From: Kalmusia sp. IMI 367209
Lineage: Eukaryota; Ascomycota; Dothideomycetes; Pleosporales; Didymosphaeriaceae
NCBI GenBank assembly: GCA_027946365.1
Contig: JAPEUQ010000020.1
Location: forward strand, 62,001 to 126,000
Length of the DNA stretch: 64,000 nucleotides
Reading direction: 5' to 3'
In this document: positions 51,257 through 60,603 of the stretch, in pieces
Numbering within the stretch: the stretch's first letter is position 1
Layout: each line of letters starts with the position of its first letter
Translations under genes and position numbers: made by a program
The notes under the pieces: model-generated
The model's database searches: none
The model's input: the letters and a program-made list of their open reading frames with translations, nothing else
Told to the model about the DNA's origin: nothing

Positions 51257-52812
51257 CTAATCCACAGATTGAGGCGTCCGTTTCCAGGCGTGAGGCAATG
51301 TAGGATCGTAATGTCGCAGAAGTGGTGCTGTCGAGAAGGCGTCGCATAGCTGGCGCTTCGCCTCCTCAGCGTCTGCGGTCCACCTGAAGGAGCTCCGCTT
51401 CTTTTCTTCTTTCGAGCCTTTCAGCAGATCCGTGATAGGCTTCACGATAAGGGAGAACCCTTAATAAATCGTCTATAAAAGTTTGCGAAGCCTATAAATA
51501 CTTGAATGTCCTTGGTGGACTCGATCTTCGGCCAGGCCACTATTGCCTCTACCCGGCTTTGATCCATCTGCACGCCGTCGAGTCGCACGATAAACCCCAG
51601 GAACTCGACCTGATCAGTCCCAAAGACGCATTTCTTTAGGTTTATAAATAGGCTGTATTGTCGCAGCCTCTCAAGGACTTTTCGTACGTGCTCCCAGTGG
51701 TTTTCCCCTTTTCTCGAAAAGATAAGGATATCGTCCAGGTAGACTACGCAAAAGATGTCAGCATACCCAGCTAGTGCGCGGTTGATATAGCCTTGAAAAG
51801 TTGCTGGGGCGTTAGTGAGGCCGAAAGGCATCACTGTATACTCAAAGTGGCCGTATCGCGTGCGAAACGCCGTCTTCCACTCGTCGCCTCGCCGGATCCG
51901 TATTCGGTGATAGGCATCCTTCGGGTCTAGCTTTGTGAAGCGCACTGAGCCTGATAGCCTGTCTAGTGTTTCACTAATCAGCGGTAAGGCCAGCCGGTTC
52001 TTTCTAGTGACTTTGTTTAAGCCTCTATAGTCTACGCAGAGCCTCAGCGTGCCATCCTTCTTAGGGACAAACAGTACTGGGGCCCCTGCTGGGCTAGTAC
52101 TTTCCTGAATCCAACCTCGCTCCTTTGCCTTCGCTATATAGTCGCGCAAGGTCTCTAGTTCTTTTGGGGATAAGTTGTATAGTGGTCCAAAGGGTACAGA
52201 GGTGCCTTCTTCTAGTTCTATCGCATGATCGGTACACTGGTGTTCCGGCAGCGTTCGGCGGCGTCCTCGCGCGACGTCTTCAAAATCCCTCAACGCTTCA
52301 GGTAGTACAGTTGGGTCTCTATTTTCTCCTTCTGTTTCTCTTATGCTGCCAACTACCACGGCGTATACCTCTGTTTGGTCTTCCATTGATTCCGTGAACT
52401 TAGCGGCATTCTCTACCTGGAGCGCTGTTTCTTCGACTCCCCAGCGCCACCTTGTCGCGCCGCAGTCGAGGAGAACGTTTCCCTCCATCAAAGCTGGCAT
52501 TCCTAGAGTCACCGGGTCTGCGCAGTCAGGTACTCCATAGATTATAGTAGTTACTTGGCGTAGTGCGCCCCAGCTATCCTTTGCGCTCGCGGTCACTCGG
52601 TAGGCGTGGTGGCTCCTCGCCAGCGTGGAGTTCGCCATCTTTAGGGAGGGCAGCGCTGCATCCGCGATTTCTGTCAGGCACAGCTCTACTGCCAGTTTTT
52701 CATCAATGGTGTTCACTGTCGCTCCGGAGTCGAGCAAGAGGCGCGTCGCCTGCTCCTTGCCTTCGCCGTCTCGAATCGTTCCTTCTACCTGAAAACGCCC
52801 TTGCTTGCACAC
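51257..52812 (-). CDS. Chromovirus protease and reverse transcriptase
   Basis: One open frame from about 52812 to 51442 carries an aspartic protease ([12 protein letters not shown]; second region [12 protein letters not shown]) followed by the whole RT palm: [44 protein letters not shown] and the catalytic [10 protein letters not shown] stop at 51442 interrupts the connection region. The next segment (51445-51257) continues it as KPITDLLKG. The catalytic Asp pair is intact. Confidence 0.85.
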
Positions 52813-52835
52813 GCCTATGAGGGTGGGCGTCCCTT

Positions 52836-53966
52836 CTAGGCTCGCCCTTTTTTCGTATCGATGGCGTTGACGCCTGCGGTGGGGGCTCTGGGTCGGCTCG
52901 ACTCGCCGCGTTTCGCCCAGCAGTCCCTTTCCCAGTGTCCCGTTTTCCCGCAGTGTCTACATTGATCCCTTGAAAGTGTTGAGCCCGCTGCTCTGTCTCG
53001 CTGCGCCGTCGGGATGGTGGTGTTTCGATAGGGTTGCGCCGGCGTGCCTCCCTGTGGCATTGCAAGCTTCGCGCTAGCGCCGCGACTTAGTGTTCGCCGC
53101 GGCATCGCCATCGTGGCGCCGGGCCCTCGCAAGTTGTCTTCCAGAGTGGCTGCGCGCTCTACTAGCTCCCTTCGCGTTTTTGGAAAATCGTTGTAGTTAG
53201 CTACTGCCACTCGTAGTTCTTGTCGCAGCTTGCTGTATAGGTGCATGATAAGGTGTTTCTGTTCGTAGGCGGGGCTGATCTGGTTCTCCAGCGTAGCTAG
53301 GTGAGCTGCAAATTCATTCACTGATTGGCCTCCCTCTGCGTGGCCCGTTGGTATTGCATGGTCACTTGCAGCTCGCGATTGATAGGGCTCTTTATCTGAT
53401 CAAGCAGAAGCTCATCATCTGTCGCCAATCCAGCGTCTCGGCGTCGCTTTCGAGTTCGCGCTGTAGCCATAGCTGGCGCAGTGTCGGCTCTAAGGATTGT
53501 AGCGTAAACGCGATCCGCTGGTCTTCAGTCGTGAACGCCTGAGGATCTAGCCTGAACGCGATCTGTACCCGGGTCTCGAAGTCATAGTATTCCCTAATGC
53601 TCTGCCCTTGAAGATGAGGATCGGTTCAATCTTCGGGCCTCGACGGGTAGCTCTGTCGTATCGCTATATAGCCGCCGTCGCTGCGATGGGTGCTCGTATT
53701 CGTCGCTGTCTATCGTCCTCAGCGTAGGGACTGCGGATGCGCTTCGCACGCTGCCCTCCGGCGTAAAGTCGGGTGCCAGCCTGCGCTCTCTGTCTGCAAT
53801 TTCAGCTTTTAAACGCGAATCTCCTCTGGCTCCGCCAGCTCATCTCGACGCCGCTTGAGCCTTGTCAGTTGCTCTTGCGGGGAATAGGCTCTTCTGTCAA
53901 CTCTATCTCCGGCTCGTCTTCGCCTGTTCGCGCGTGGTCTTCGGTGGGTCCTTCGTGGTACTCCAT
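52836..53966 (-). pseudogene. Chromovirus gag, frameshifted
   Basis: The likely start is ATG 53966 (MEYHEGPTEDHARTG). The middle reads FRLDPQAFTTEDQRIAF, a typical gag helix pattern. The C-terminal part (53321-52836) ends with a CCHC zinc knuckle, [14 protein letters not shown]. At least three frame changes lie between 53900 and 53320, so no single frame spans gag in this copy. Confidence 0.7.
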
Positions 53967-54047
53967 CGACGCGCCTGCGTTTCTCCGGCGTTTCTGTTGC
54001 GAGGATGCTGAGCCGCTATCCTACAAGGTAGGGAGAGATTTCAAAAT

Positions 54048-54224
54048 TGTTAGGATTAAATATAGCAGCGAGCATTCCTCAAGTAATGATAAGATTGAAA
54101 TCTGTCTTCTACCCTCTATCTTCCCCCGCGTTTTAAGGGTGTTGCGCTAGCGCGTTCTAGCGCCTCGCTTGCGCGGCGCTCTTGTGAGAACCATCACGTG
54201 ATTATGTTGTCACGGGATCACGCA
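54048..54224 (-). repeat. 5' LTR of the chromovirus
   Basis: Same sequence as the left LTR, lacking one G in a GGGG run and one C in a CC pair, with a small change near CTTGTGAGAA. It contains ATCACGTGAT, the E-box-like unit that is expanded in the adjacent minisatellite. Confidence 0.9.
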
Positions 54225-54394
54225 TATAATAACGTGATAATATAATGATGTGATAGGATAATAATGTGATAGGATAATAATGTGATAGGATAATGATGTG
54301 ATAGGATAATAATGTGATAGGATAATAACATGATAGTATAATAACGTGATAGTATGGTCACGTGATGGTATAGTCACCTGATAGTCGCCTGCCA
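54225..54394. repeat. 16-bp minisatellite beside the chromovirus LTR
   Basis: About ten imperfect units of GATAGGATAATAATGT. The right-most units grade into TCACGTGAT, the same motif as in the LTR. This suggests the array grew out of LTR sequence. Confidence 0.8.
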
Positions 54395-54523
54395 AGATCG
54401 CTGTGTATGCGAGGCGCTAGGAGCGCAACACCCCTAAAACGCAGGGGAAGATAGAGGATAGAAGATAGATTTTCAATCTCGTCACTACTTGAGGAATACT
54501 CGCTGCTATAATCAATCCTAACA
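54395..54523 (+). repeat. Third LTR copy, inverted, abutting the chromovirus
   Basis: The reverse complement of this stretch matches the first ~130 bp of the chromovirus LTR with scattered changes (for example TCACTACTTGAGGAATACTC). It ends AATCCTAACA, the mirror of the LTR tip TGTTAGGATT. It points away from the neighbouring LTR, so the two LTRs are head to head across the minisatellite. Confidence 0.8.
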
Positions 54524-54666
54524 AAACAAGTTCACCCAATACCTCCGTCCACACAGAATGCATATCTTAGAATTTTTCTAACTAATCCGTGAAGAACTTT
54601 GGATTGGATATTCGCGGGTGCACTGAAATGAGGAGCAGAGCTGAGCGCTTCGCGATAAAGACTGTA
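54524..54666. other. Short spacer, possibly the remainder of the gypsy target
   Basis: Begins AAAC, the same four bases that precede the insertion at 47339-47342. A weak plus-frame reading (AYLRIFLTNP*RTLDW) resembles the RT segment expected after LDKAHLQIK. This is suggestive only. Confidence 0.3.
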
Positions 54667-54707
54667 ACGTCAATCCCGGGGTCGCGGGACGCACGGTGTT
54701 ATGGGAC
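54667..54707 (+). repeat. Left terminal inverted repeat (TIR)
   Basis: Begins ACGTCAATCCCGGGGTCGCG and ends TATGGGAC, with TA at 54665-54666. One mismatch to the right TIR, at position 15. Confidence 0.9.
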
Positions 54708-55369
54708 GAATTTGACTTCTAACCATCTTGGGTCCTCCACCTCAAAGAATACGGAAGTCAGAGTAGAATGTGTATACAATATAGCTATTGATCTCTTAGA
54801 TAGGGGCCCCTGATGAGATTTCTCGTCGTGGTTGTTGTGATATTCATCCTATTATCAGAGTCGTCGATCGCCTCGCCAACGTTTCACCCCTGTTATATTG
54901 TGACATGAGTAGTCTTCCTTGACTTCGGAGGTCTGAATAGAAAGCTTAGTTATAAAAGAAAATATTCCGGGCCTTAGATTTCCGTTTAAGGTGGCAAGGA
55001 TGTATTCCGAGAGTTTCGCCGTTGGTGGAGAGACCCTTGAAATCTGGCATGTTTTAGTGGTTCCTGATATGTATTAGCGCGCATCTGGCCTGCTCACATA
55101 TGCGTAGTATCGAATAGTAGTGGCGAAATCTTCTTTTTTTAGAATGATTCCTCGCGTGCCCGGTGGCATTGTGTCTACGGTGTCCTTTGGCGCCCGGCAT
55201 TGTTCGTTGGCTATGCCTCACAATCCCTCAACACCACCACTATAGCCAACCAATATGGACAAGGCCAGCTGAGTATTATCTTAAGGGGTTCCACCTGGTG
55301 TACCGCACTCGTATCGAGCGCTAGTAGACCACGGCAAAGTCCCAAAGTCTACCCTCTAACGTTATGTAT
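54708..55369. other. Left internal region of the transposon
   Basis: 660 bp between the left TIR and the first readable transposase residues. It should contain the DNA-binding part of the transposase, but I can follow no frame. Nothing else seen. Confidence 0.4.
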
Positions 55370-56989
55370 ATGGTCAACGCTCAATTGAGGAGAAGGCCTA
55401 AAGCCAACAATATCTCACCGTTTATGAAGAAGATGCCCTCGTTAAATTTGCCTTATAGTTAGCCGATCTTGGATAACCTATTTGAATAAAGTTTCTACCC
55501 TCTTTAGCCTTCTACCTTGCCTGGTACCGAATAGAATCCAGTAGACCGTCTAAACCTCTAAGCAAGAACTAGGTAAAGGTGTTCTAGGATTGATATTTAG
55601 AGATTTAAGTGAGAATAGTTAAGGCGCTAGACTGGAATCGTCATGAGAAGAATATCTATAATAAAGTAACGTAGTGGTTTAATGTCGTTGAAAGGGTACT
55701 GCATGATCCAGCTGTCCTGGCAGAGAATATCTATAATATAGATAAGACTAGAGTGATGCTGTCTATGCTAGGCTCTGTAAAGGTCCTTTTAGGTAAGAAC
55801 GACATGCGAACCTATAGAGGAGCGCGTATTAAGCGTGACGTTATAACTACTATCAAATGCGTTAGTGCTAATGGTAGGTATCTGAACCCTATAGTTATCT
55901 AGCTAGTTACGACTCATCGGAGTAACTAGACTACCTTTCCTACCCCTGGATAGCAGTATACGCTATCTGAGTCTAGATATATAGACTCTTACCTTAGCCT
56001 ATAGTGGCTGAAGCGTATTTTCGACCCTAAAACTAAGGAATGAGCTCAGCATAAGTCTGGAACACTTAAACCTTAAGTGCTAATTTACGATGGTTTTAGC
56101 ACGTATAAGACCCTTAAAATCCTAGAGTTCTGTCTCTTAAACAATATTATATTGTGTCGACTTCCCTCTTACACCTCCCATAAGATGTAGCCGTGTGACG
56201 TCTCAACATTCTCCCCTCTGAAGACGGCCTATCGTGAGCAAGTCGAACGACTAGAGCGAGGTGGTGTTTAATATAGTAGATAAGGAGCATTTTATTTATC
56301 TATATAGCCCTGTGAGGAGCAAAGCCTTTACACTATGGAATATTAAGGCTGACTTCGCTGTATGCGGATTATTTCCGTTTAATCCAGATCGAGTGCTTGA
56401 TACCATACCTAAGCCTCCACCTGAGCTGATCACTCCAAACGCTAATGGGGTGACGGTAGGGCTTTGTCGTCTAGTAGAGACTAGTGTACCGCAAGACACG
56501 GCGTAGTCGCCGAAGACGCCAGTAATAGCTAAAGGTCTTATGTCGCTACAAAATCTAATTGTCCAGCAAAATAGGACTTGCTCTCTAAATAAGACGAATA
56601 GATAGCAGCGCCTGCAGAGGCTTATCCAGAAGCTTGTTAAAGCCGCCCAGATGTCTTTCGCCAAGGGCATACTCCAGCAGAATCACATTAAATTCTTAGT
56701 GGCGATTAACAACGAAGCGAAGATCCGGCGGGCAACTAAACCAAAAGTGCTAGGAACGGCCAGAGTTATGAGTTATCAAGACCTTGTAGAGGCTCGGGCG
56801 AAGCGAGCTGAGAAGGATGCTACTAAAGAGAAAGGGAAAGGGAAACGTGGTCGAAAGCGCAAGAATAATGCGTTAGAAACAGACGGGGCTGAAGCAAATG
56901 CGCCAGAGCCGCAAGCAAAGAAGACGCATGTCAGTAAGGAGTTAGACTTACAGCATCCATGGAGCGTCCCAGTGGCGAAGATGTATTAA
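55370..56989 (+). pseudogene. Fot1/pogo-family DDE transposase, degraded
   Basis: The plus strand reads, with several stops, as a Fot1/pogo transposase of the Tc1/mariner superfamily: RHEKNIYNKVT*WF, NIYNIDKTRVML (first catalytic Asp at 55741; the following Glu is Lys here), LIYDGFSTYKTL (second Asp, about 56088) and PCDVSTFSPLKTAYREQVE (third Asp, about 56197). The C terminus runs open: NIKADFAVCGLFPFNPDRVL, then a basic tail with GKGKRGRKRK. Stops such as TAG before PCDV fit CAG-to-TAG change. The N-terminal CENP-B-type helix-turn-helix is weakly readable at best. The gene is not functional as read. Confidence 0.8.
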
Positions 56990-57024
56990 ATCTTTCTAGT
57001 GTCAGTTAGCTTTACGATGAATTA

Positions 57025-57082
57025 ACGTCCGTCCTGTCGTAGCGAGACGCACGGTGTGGCGAGACAAACCATAGGTACTTTA
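57025..57082 (+). repeat. Internal copy of the transposon end
   Basis: Same orientation as the left TIR and preceded by TA (57023-57024). It matches the right end at about 44 of 58 positions. The match continues beyond the 41-bp TIR through CATAGGTACTTT, which the left TIR does not do. It therefore pairs with the right end as an inner element boundary. Confidence 0.7.
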
Positions 57083-57702
57083 AAAACAAGCCACTCTACT
57101 ATTTCAACTGCGTGAAAGTTTTCTATAGTTATATACTCATAATGTTGTCTGCCTACTTCGGAACGGTCCTGCTCTAGTTAACCCAAATCTTACGATTGTG
57201 TCGATGTCTTCTCGCCTGATCACAGAGAGCTTCTTTTAAGCGATCATAGGCTCCTGTACCCTGCAACACCACCACGTAGTTTGTTTTAGCCTTTTAAACT
57301 TATGCATCAGCTAACCTAGGCTTCTTAATATTATCACGATAGTAAGCAGTGATTATTGGCTTTATGGCCGCTGTGGCGCGCAAAGTCAGTTTTTTAGCCA
57401 CCCTGATCGGTACTTCTGATCAAAACAGCTTCCATTTCTGGTTAGTTCCGCATAAAGGTAAAAAATTAGTAAGCTTGCCTGGGACTGCATTCACAACGAT
57501 GCGCTAGGAGTATTTCTGTCACGTGAGTGGTAGTACCTTGATTGGTCAGAAAAATGTTACGTAAGGGGAAAAATTTTCGCACTGGTGTATCTCTATGATC
57601 ATAAGGGCTTGGTCGTTGCGAAGGCATAAGCTTTAAGCAACTCCGCACGCATTTGCTTTAGCCTACGATAAAGAGAGTTTTCAATTAGGAGAAGATTAGG
57701 AG
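57083..57702. promoter_or_regulatory. Presumed upstream region of the HET gene
   Basis: 620 bp between the internal end copy and the HET start codon. Base composition is normal and no ORF is present. It holds a CACGTGA at about 57520 but no clear TATA box. Assigned as regulatory only from position. Confidence 0.35.
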
Positions 57703-59781
57703 ATGGCTGATTCAAGTTTTCTAGAGTTGATCCATTCTTGTAGTTTCTGCAGTGTACAGGAACTTGATCCTGGCATGGAACGCAAAAGGATAGTCGGTGA
57801 CCTATCTTCCGGAATCCTTATTAGATATCGGGGCTCAAGGGTAGGAGACGGCGCGTTAGAAGGCTGCGCTTTTTTCAAGGATGCCTTCGACTCGCTCAAG
57901 TCTATCTTGAAAACTCACGAACGCGAACAAGGCAGCGATTCGCCCCGTTTTCGGCCAGAAAATTGGATATATGAACTGTTCTTCAGTGATCACACCGGGC
58001 GTCTGGAAACGGCTAGCGGCACTTGGAGATGTGCGATGGGTGAATTACCGGGAGATACGCAACAGCCGGAGCAAAAGGAATCTTCCTATTTCGTCTTGGC
58101 TTGTCAAGGTACAGAGCTAAAAGAGTATATTCTGGCTCGAACGGAGGTTAACGATGGAACAGGCAACCCAGCAGCGGAGAGCATCCCGATTCGACCATTT
58201 CTGCACGATTTTAGAGGGCAGGGATTAGCTTCGTGGGCAAAGCAACGTCTTTGGGAGTGCGAAAATAACCACCAAAATTGCGCATTGCCGAGCTCTCCAT
58301 TTCTTCCCAAAAGGTTGTTGAAAATCGATACATCCAATGAAGGGAGCGGAATGTGCGTCCGCATTTATCTAATAACCTCCTCCGAACTCGATACCGCCAG
58401 AACGAATTACGCGACTCTATCCTACTGCTGGGGAGGCCCGCAAGAGTTCCAGCTAAATGCTGGCTCAGAAGACATGCTAAAGGGTGGTATATCGGCCTCG
58501 CTTCTTCCAAAAACCCTCCATGACGCTGTCCAAGTGACCTGGAATCTTGGGATTCGTTGGATTTGGATCGACAGTCTTTGTATTCGCCAAGACAGCCCGG
58601 AAGACAAAGTGACTGAAGTTGCGCAAATGCATATGATATACGAAGGTTCGTTCATTACAGTCTCAGCTAGTAGAGCTGACCGTTGCAGTCAAGGATTTCT
58701 TCATCAATGTTCTCTGCCTGCTCCAGGGACAATCGGGTACAGATTACCCTTCGCTTCGCCGTCTGGAAGGCTGGGATCCGTAATACTCTCTAGCGGTCGG
58801 ATGAACTCACCGATTGATTACCGCGGTTGGACTCTTCAGGAGCATCTCCTTGCCCGTCGAGTTCTTCGATTTACCGATTACGGGCTCCACTGGTCTTGTG
58901 GGGTTATTTCTATGCCTGAGAATGATACTATCGGAGGCTTACCATCTTTGCACGTTCGCCTCCTAGACCGGGCTTACAAGATGTATAAGGGTATTCGTGC
59001 CAAAGACCGAAATTGCAGGAATTGGATGGACATTGTTGAGCAATATGCTTGTCGCAATCTATCAGACGAGTTAGATAAACTGCCAGCAATATCTGGAATA
59101 GCCCAGGCTTGGGCTCGGACATCAAATGATCACTATCTTGCGGGCCTCTGGAAATCGCATCTTCCTTTAGGGCTACTGTGGTCCTCTGCACAGCCTTTTC
59201 GGCAGGGCGAATTTCAAGCATATCGCGCGCCTTCATGGTCATGGGCTTCTATTGTTGGACAGGTCGACTGGTTTGATCGAGACTTCACCGAAGTTGATCC
59301 TACGTTCGAAGTCGTATCATGCGTAACCAACCCCGCTCATCCCCTGGCACCGTACGGCGCTGTGCGATCCGGATTATTAATTGTACAAGGCCTCGTACAA
59401 CAAACTGTATTCAATAACGCACCAGAGTTACCGGCATTGACGAATAAAGATAATGAATATCTTGATCTTGATCTGGCGGACGTCCACCTTGATTTCTGGG
59501 ACGAGATTCTAGTGGCCAAGGTCGAAGGCAGCAGGATATTCAGTCTTCAGATCTGTTGCTTCGACGAAAGCACGGGTGAGGGGCCATCGGGGGTTCTACT
59601 TGCTACGAAAGACGGAAAGGAATTTTCTAGGATTGGAGTATTTTTCTTTAAGCCGCCGCAGAGATATAATGTGGAGGAGCTTAATGATTTCAAAGGACTG
59701 CTTGAACTATCAGAGGCTCGGAAGTTCGTTCAGAGATCTGCTTTTCAGGGTAGTTTCCCACAAAAGGTTAAGATAAGTTAA
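57703..59781 (+). CDS. HET-domain (heterokaryon incompatibility) protein
   Basis: A single uninterrupted exon of 692 codons. The HET domain (PF06985 type) spans about residues 235-385: YATLSYCWGG, LPKTLHDAVQVTWNLGIRWI, WIDSLCIRQDSPEDK, MHMIYEGSFITVSAS, then the usual RGWTLQEHLLARRVLRF. HET proteins act in fungal self/non-self recognition and cell death on fusion with an incompatible strain, often with NLR partners. This one has no recognisable NACHT or repeat domain. Residues 1-200 start with a Cys-containing stretch (HSCSFC) usual in this family. Its length is normal for the family. It lies within TIRs next to a dead transposase yet has no stops or frameshifts, so it is younger than, or more constrained than, its neighbour. 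Partner and trigger cannot be told from sequence. Confidence 0.92.
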   Translation: MADSSFLELIHSCSFCSVQELDPGMERKRIVGDLSSGILIRYRGSRVGDGALEGCAFFKDAFDSLKSILKTHEREQGSDSPRFRPENWIYELFFSDHTGRLETASGTWRCAMGELPGDTQQPEQKESSYFVLACQGTELKEYILARTEVNDGTGNPAAESIPIRPFLHDFRGQGLASWAKQRLWECENNHQNCALPSSPFLPKRLLKIDTSNEGSGMCVRIYLITSSELDTARTNYATLSYCWGGPQEFQLNAGSEDMLKGGISASLLPKTLHDAVQVTWNLGIRWIWIDSLCIRQDSPEDKVTEVAQMHMIYEGSFITVSASRADRCSQGFLHQCSLPAPGTIGYRLPFASPSGRLGSVILSSGRMNSPIDYRGWTLQEHLLARRVLRFTDYGLHWSCGVISMPENDTIGGLPSLHVRLLDRAYKMYKGIRAKDRNCRNWMDIVEQYACRNLSDELDKLPAISGIAQAWARTSNDHYLAGLWKSHLPLGLLWSSAQPFRQGEFQAYRAPSWSWASIVGQVDWFDRDFTEVDPTFEVVSCVTNPAHPLAPYGAVRSGLLIVQGLVQQTVFNNAPELPALTNKDNEYLDLDLADVHLDFWDEILVAKVEGSRIFSLQICCFDESTGEGPSGVLLATKDGKEFSRIGVFFFKPPQRYNVEELNDFKGLLELSEARKFVQRSAFQGSFPQKVKIS

Positions 59782-60505
59782 AGTTAGGCTGTCATGATTG
59801 TTAATTATGAAGATGGCAGTAGCCTATCAGAACCAGCAGGATTTATGCTCGGCCCGGAATGCCACTTCTAAATCAGAACACTGGTGAAGGCTTGAAGCCG
59901 GTCAACGGAGCCTGCTCTACTGCGCTAGAAGCCATTTTCTACACTGCAAGATAATATCGTTATCTAAATTGGAATAGTAACTTAGGTGGGACTTTAGTGT
60001 CATACCAACAAGGCTGCTAATCAGAATCTGCGAGTCTGCAAAGCCACAAGCTGACAGCTGACGGGCTTAGTAGGGCTGACATAAGTAATTTACATCGCCT
60101 TACAGCATAGTGTGGGGCTCAATCTAACCGGATAGAGAAGCTGCTTAAAACAGAAGTACCACCCAGGGTGGCAAGACCGCATAAATCCTCGCGCCATGCC
60201 AGCCATAAGGCTTATGTTAGCTTAACTTTATCAGAACCAGTTTCTAAGAGATAGGAACGATCTTTAGCATAGAATTTGGCTGAGCGAAAGCTTTATCGTG
60301 AGCGTATAAAGAAAGGACTAGTTTGACTATAAAAAGAAGGCTTATCGTGCCAAAGGTTAAAAAGTGTTAATATGATTATAGTTTTCAGATTAAACAAAGT
60401 GTAGAGTATTATAAGAATGCGTAGAAATTATTCCGGTATAGGCACTGCAAATATTAGCTTATTAGGAGAGACTATCGTGTCCTAAAGTCAAAGTACCTAT
60501 GCTTT
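59782..60505. other. Right internal region of the transposon
   Basis: 720 bp after the HET stop. No ORF of note and no RNA gene recognised. A 14-bp word TATCAGAACCAG occurs at about 59825 and 60229. Confidence 0.4.
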
Positions 60506-60546
60506 GTCCCATAACACCGTGCGTCCCGCGATCCCGGGATTGACGT
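60506..60546 (-). repeat. Right terminal inverted repeat (TIR)
   Basis: Reverse complement of the left TIR except for one base, followed by TA at 60547-60548. The stop codon of the DUF2075 gene lies 58 bp further right. Confidence 0.9.
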
Positions 60547-60603
60547 TAAACGGTACGGATATTGCGCTAATAACGCCGACTACTGTATTCATTAGATCCC
60601 TAC

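Larger units (their letters stand above)
47343..54224 (-). mobile_element. Ty3/gypsy chromovirus LTR retrotransposon, not RIPped
   Basis: Two LTRs of 181 and 177 bp bound an internal region. Gag, protease, RT, RNase H, integrase and chromodomain follow in the usual chromovirus order on the minus strand. A possible polypurine tract (AAGGAGTGAAG) lies just before the TG of the 3' LTR (47524-47534 on the plus strand). The reading frames are open for long stretches but have indels between and within domains, so the copy is probably not autonomous as given. The base composition is GC-rich, in sharp contrast to the RIP block beside it. That implies insertion after RIP had last acted here. No target-site duplication is found at the outer ends of this LTR pair (TAAAC against TATAA). 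Confidence 0.85.
54667..60546 (+). mobile_element. Fot1/pogo-type transposon carrying a HET gene
   Basis: Terminal inverted repeats of 41 bp at 54667-54707 and 60506-60546 match at 40 positions (tip ACGTCAATCCCGGG). Both are directly flanked by TA, the target duplication of Tc1/mariner-pogo elements. Inside are a degraded pogo transposase and a full-length HET-domain gene. At 5,880 bp the element is much larger than a normal Fot1 (about 2 kb). An internal repeat of the end at 57025 suggests that a HET-bearing unit (57025-60546) and a transposase-bearing unit were joined. Confidence 0.75.

Noticed and set aside
54210..54395. Minus-strand frame across the 16-bp array
   Set aside because: A repeat artefact next to the LTR.
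58104..59242. Minus-strand frames of 60-104 codons under the HET gene
   Set aside because: Shadows of the 692-codon plus-strand exon.
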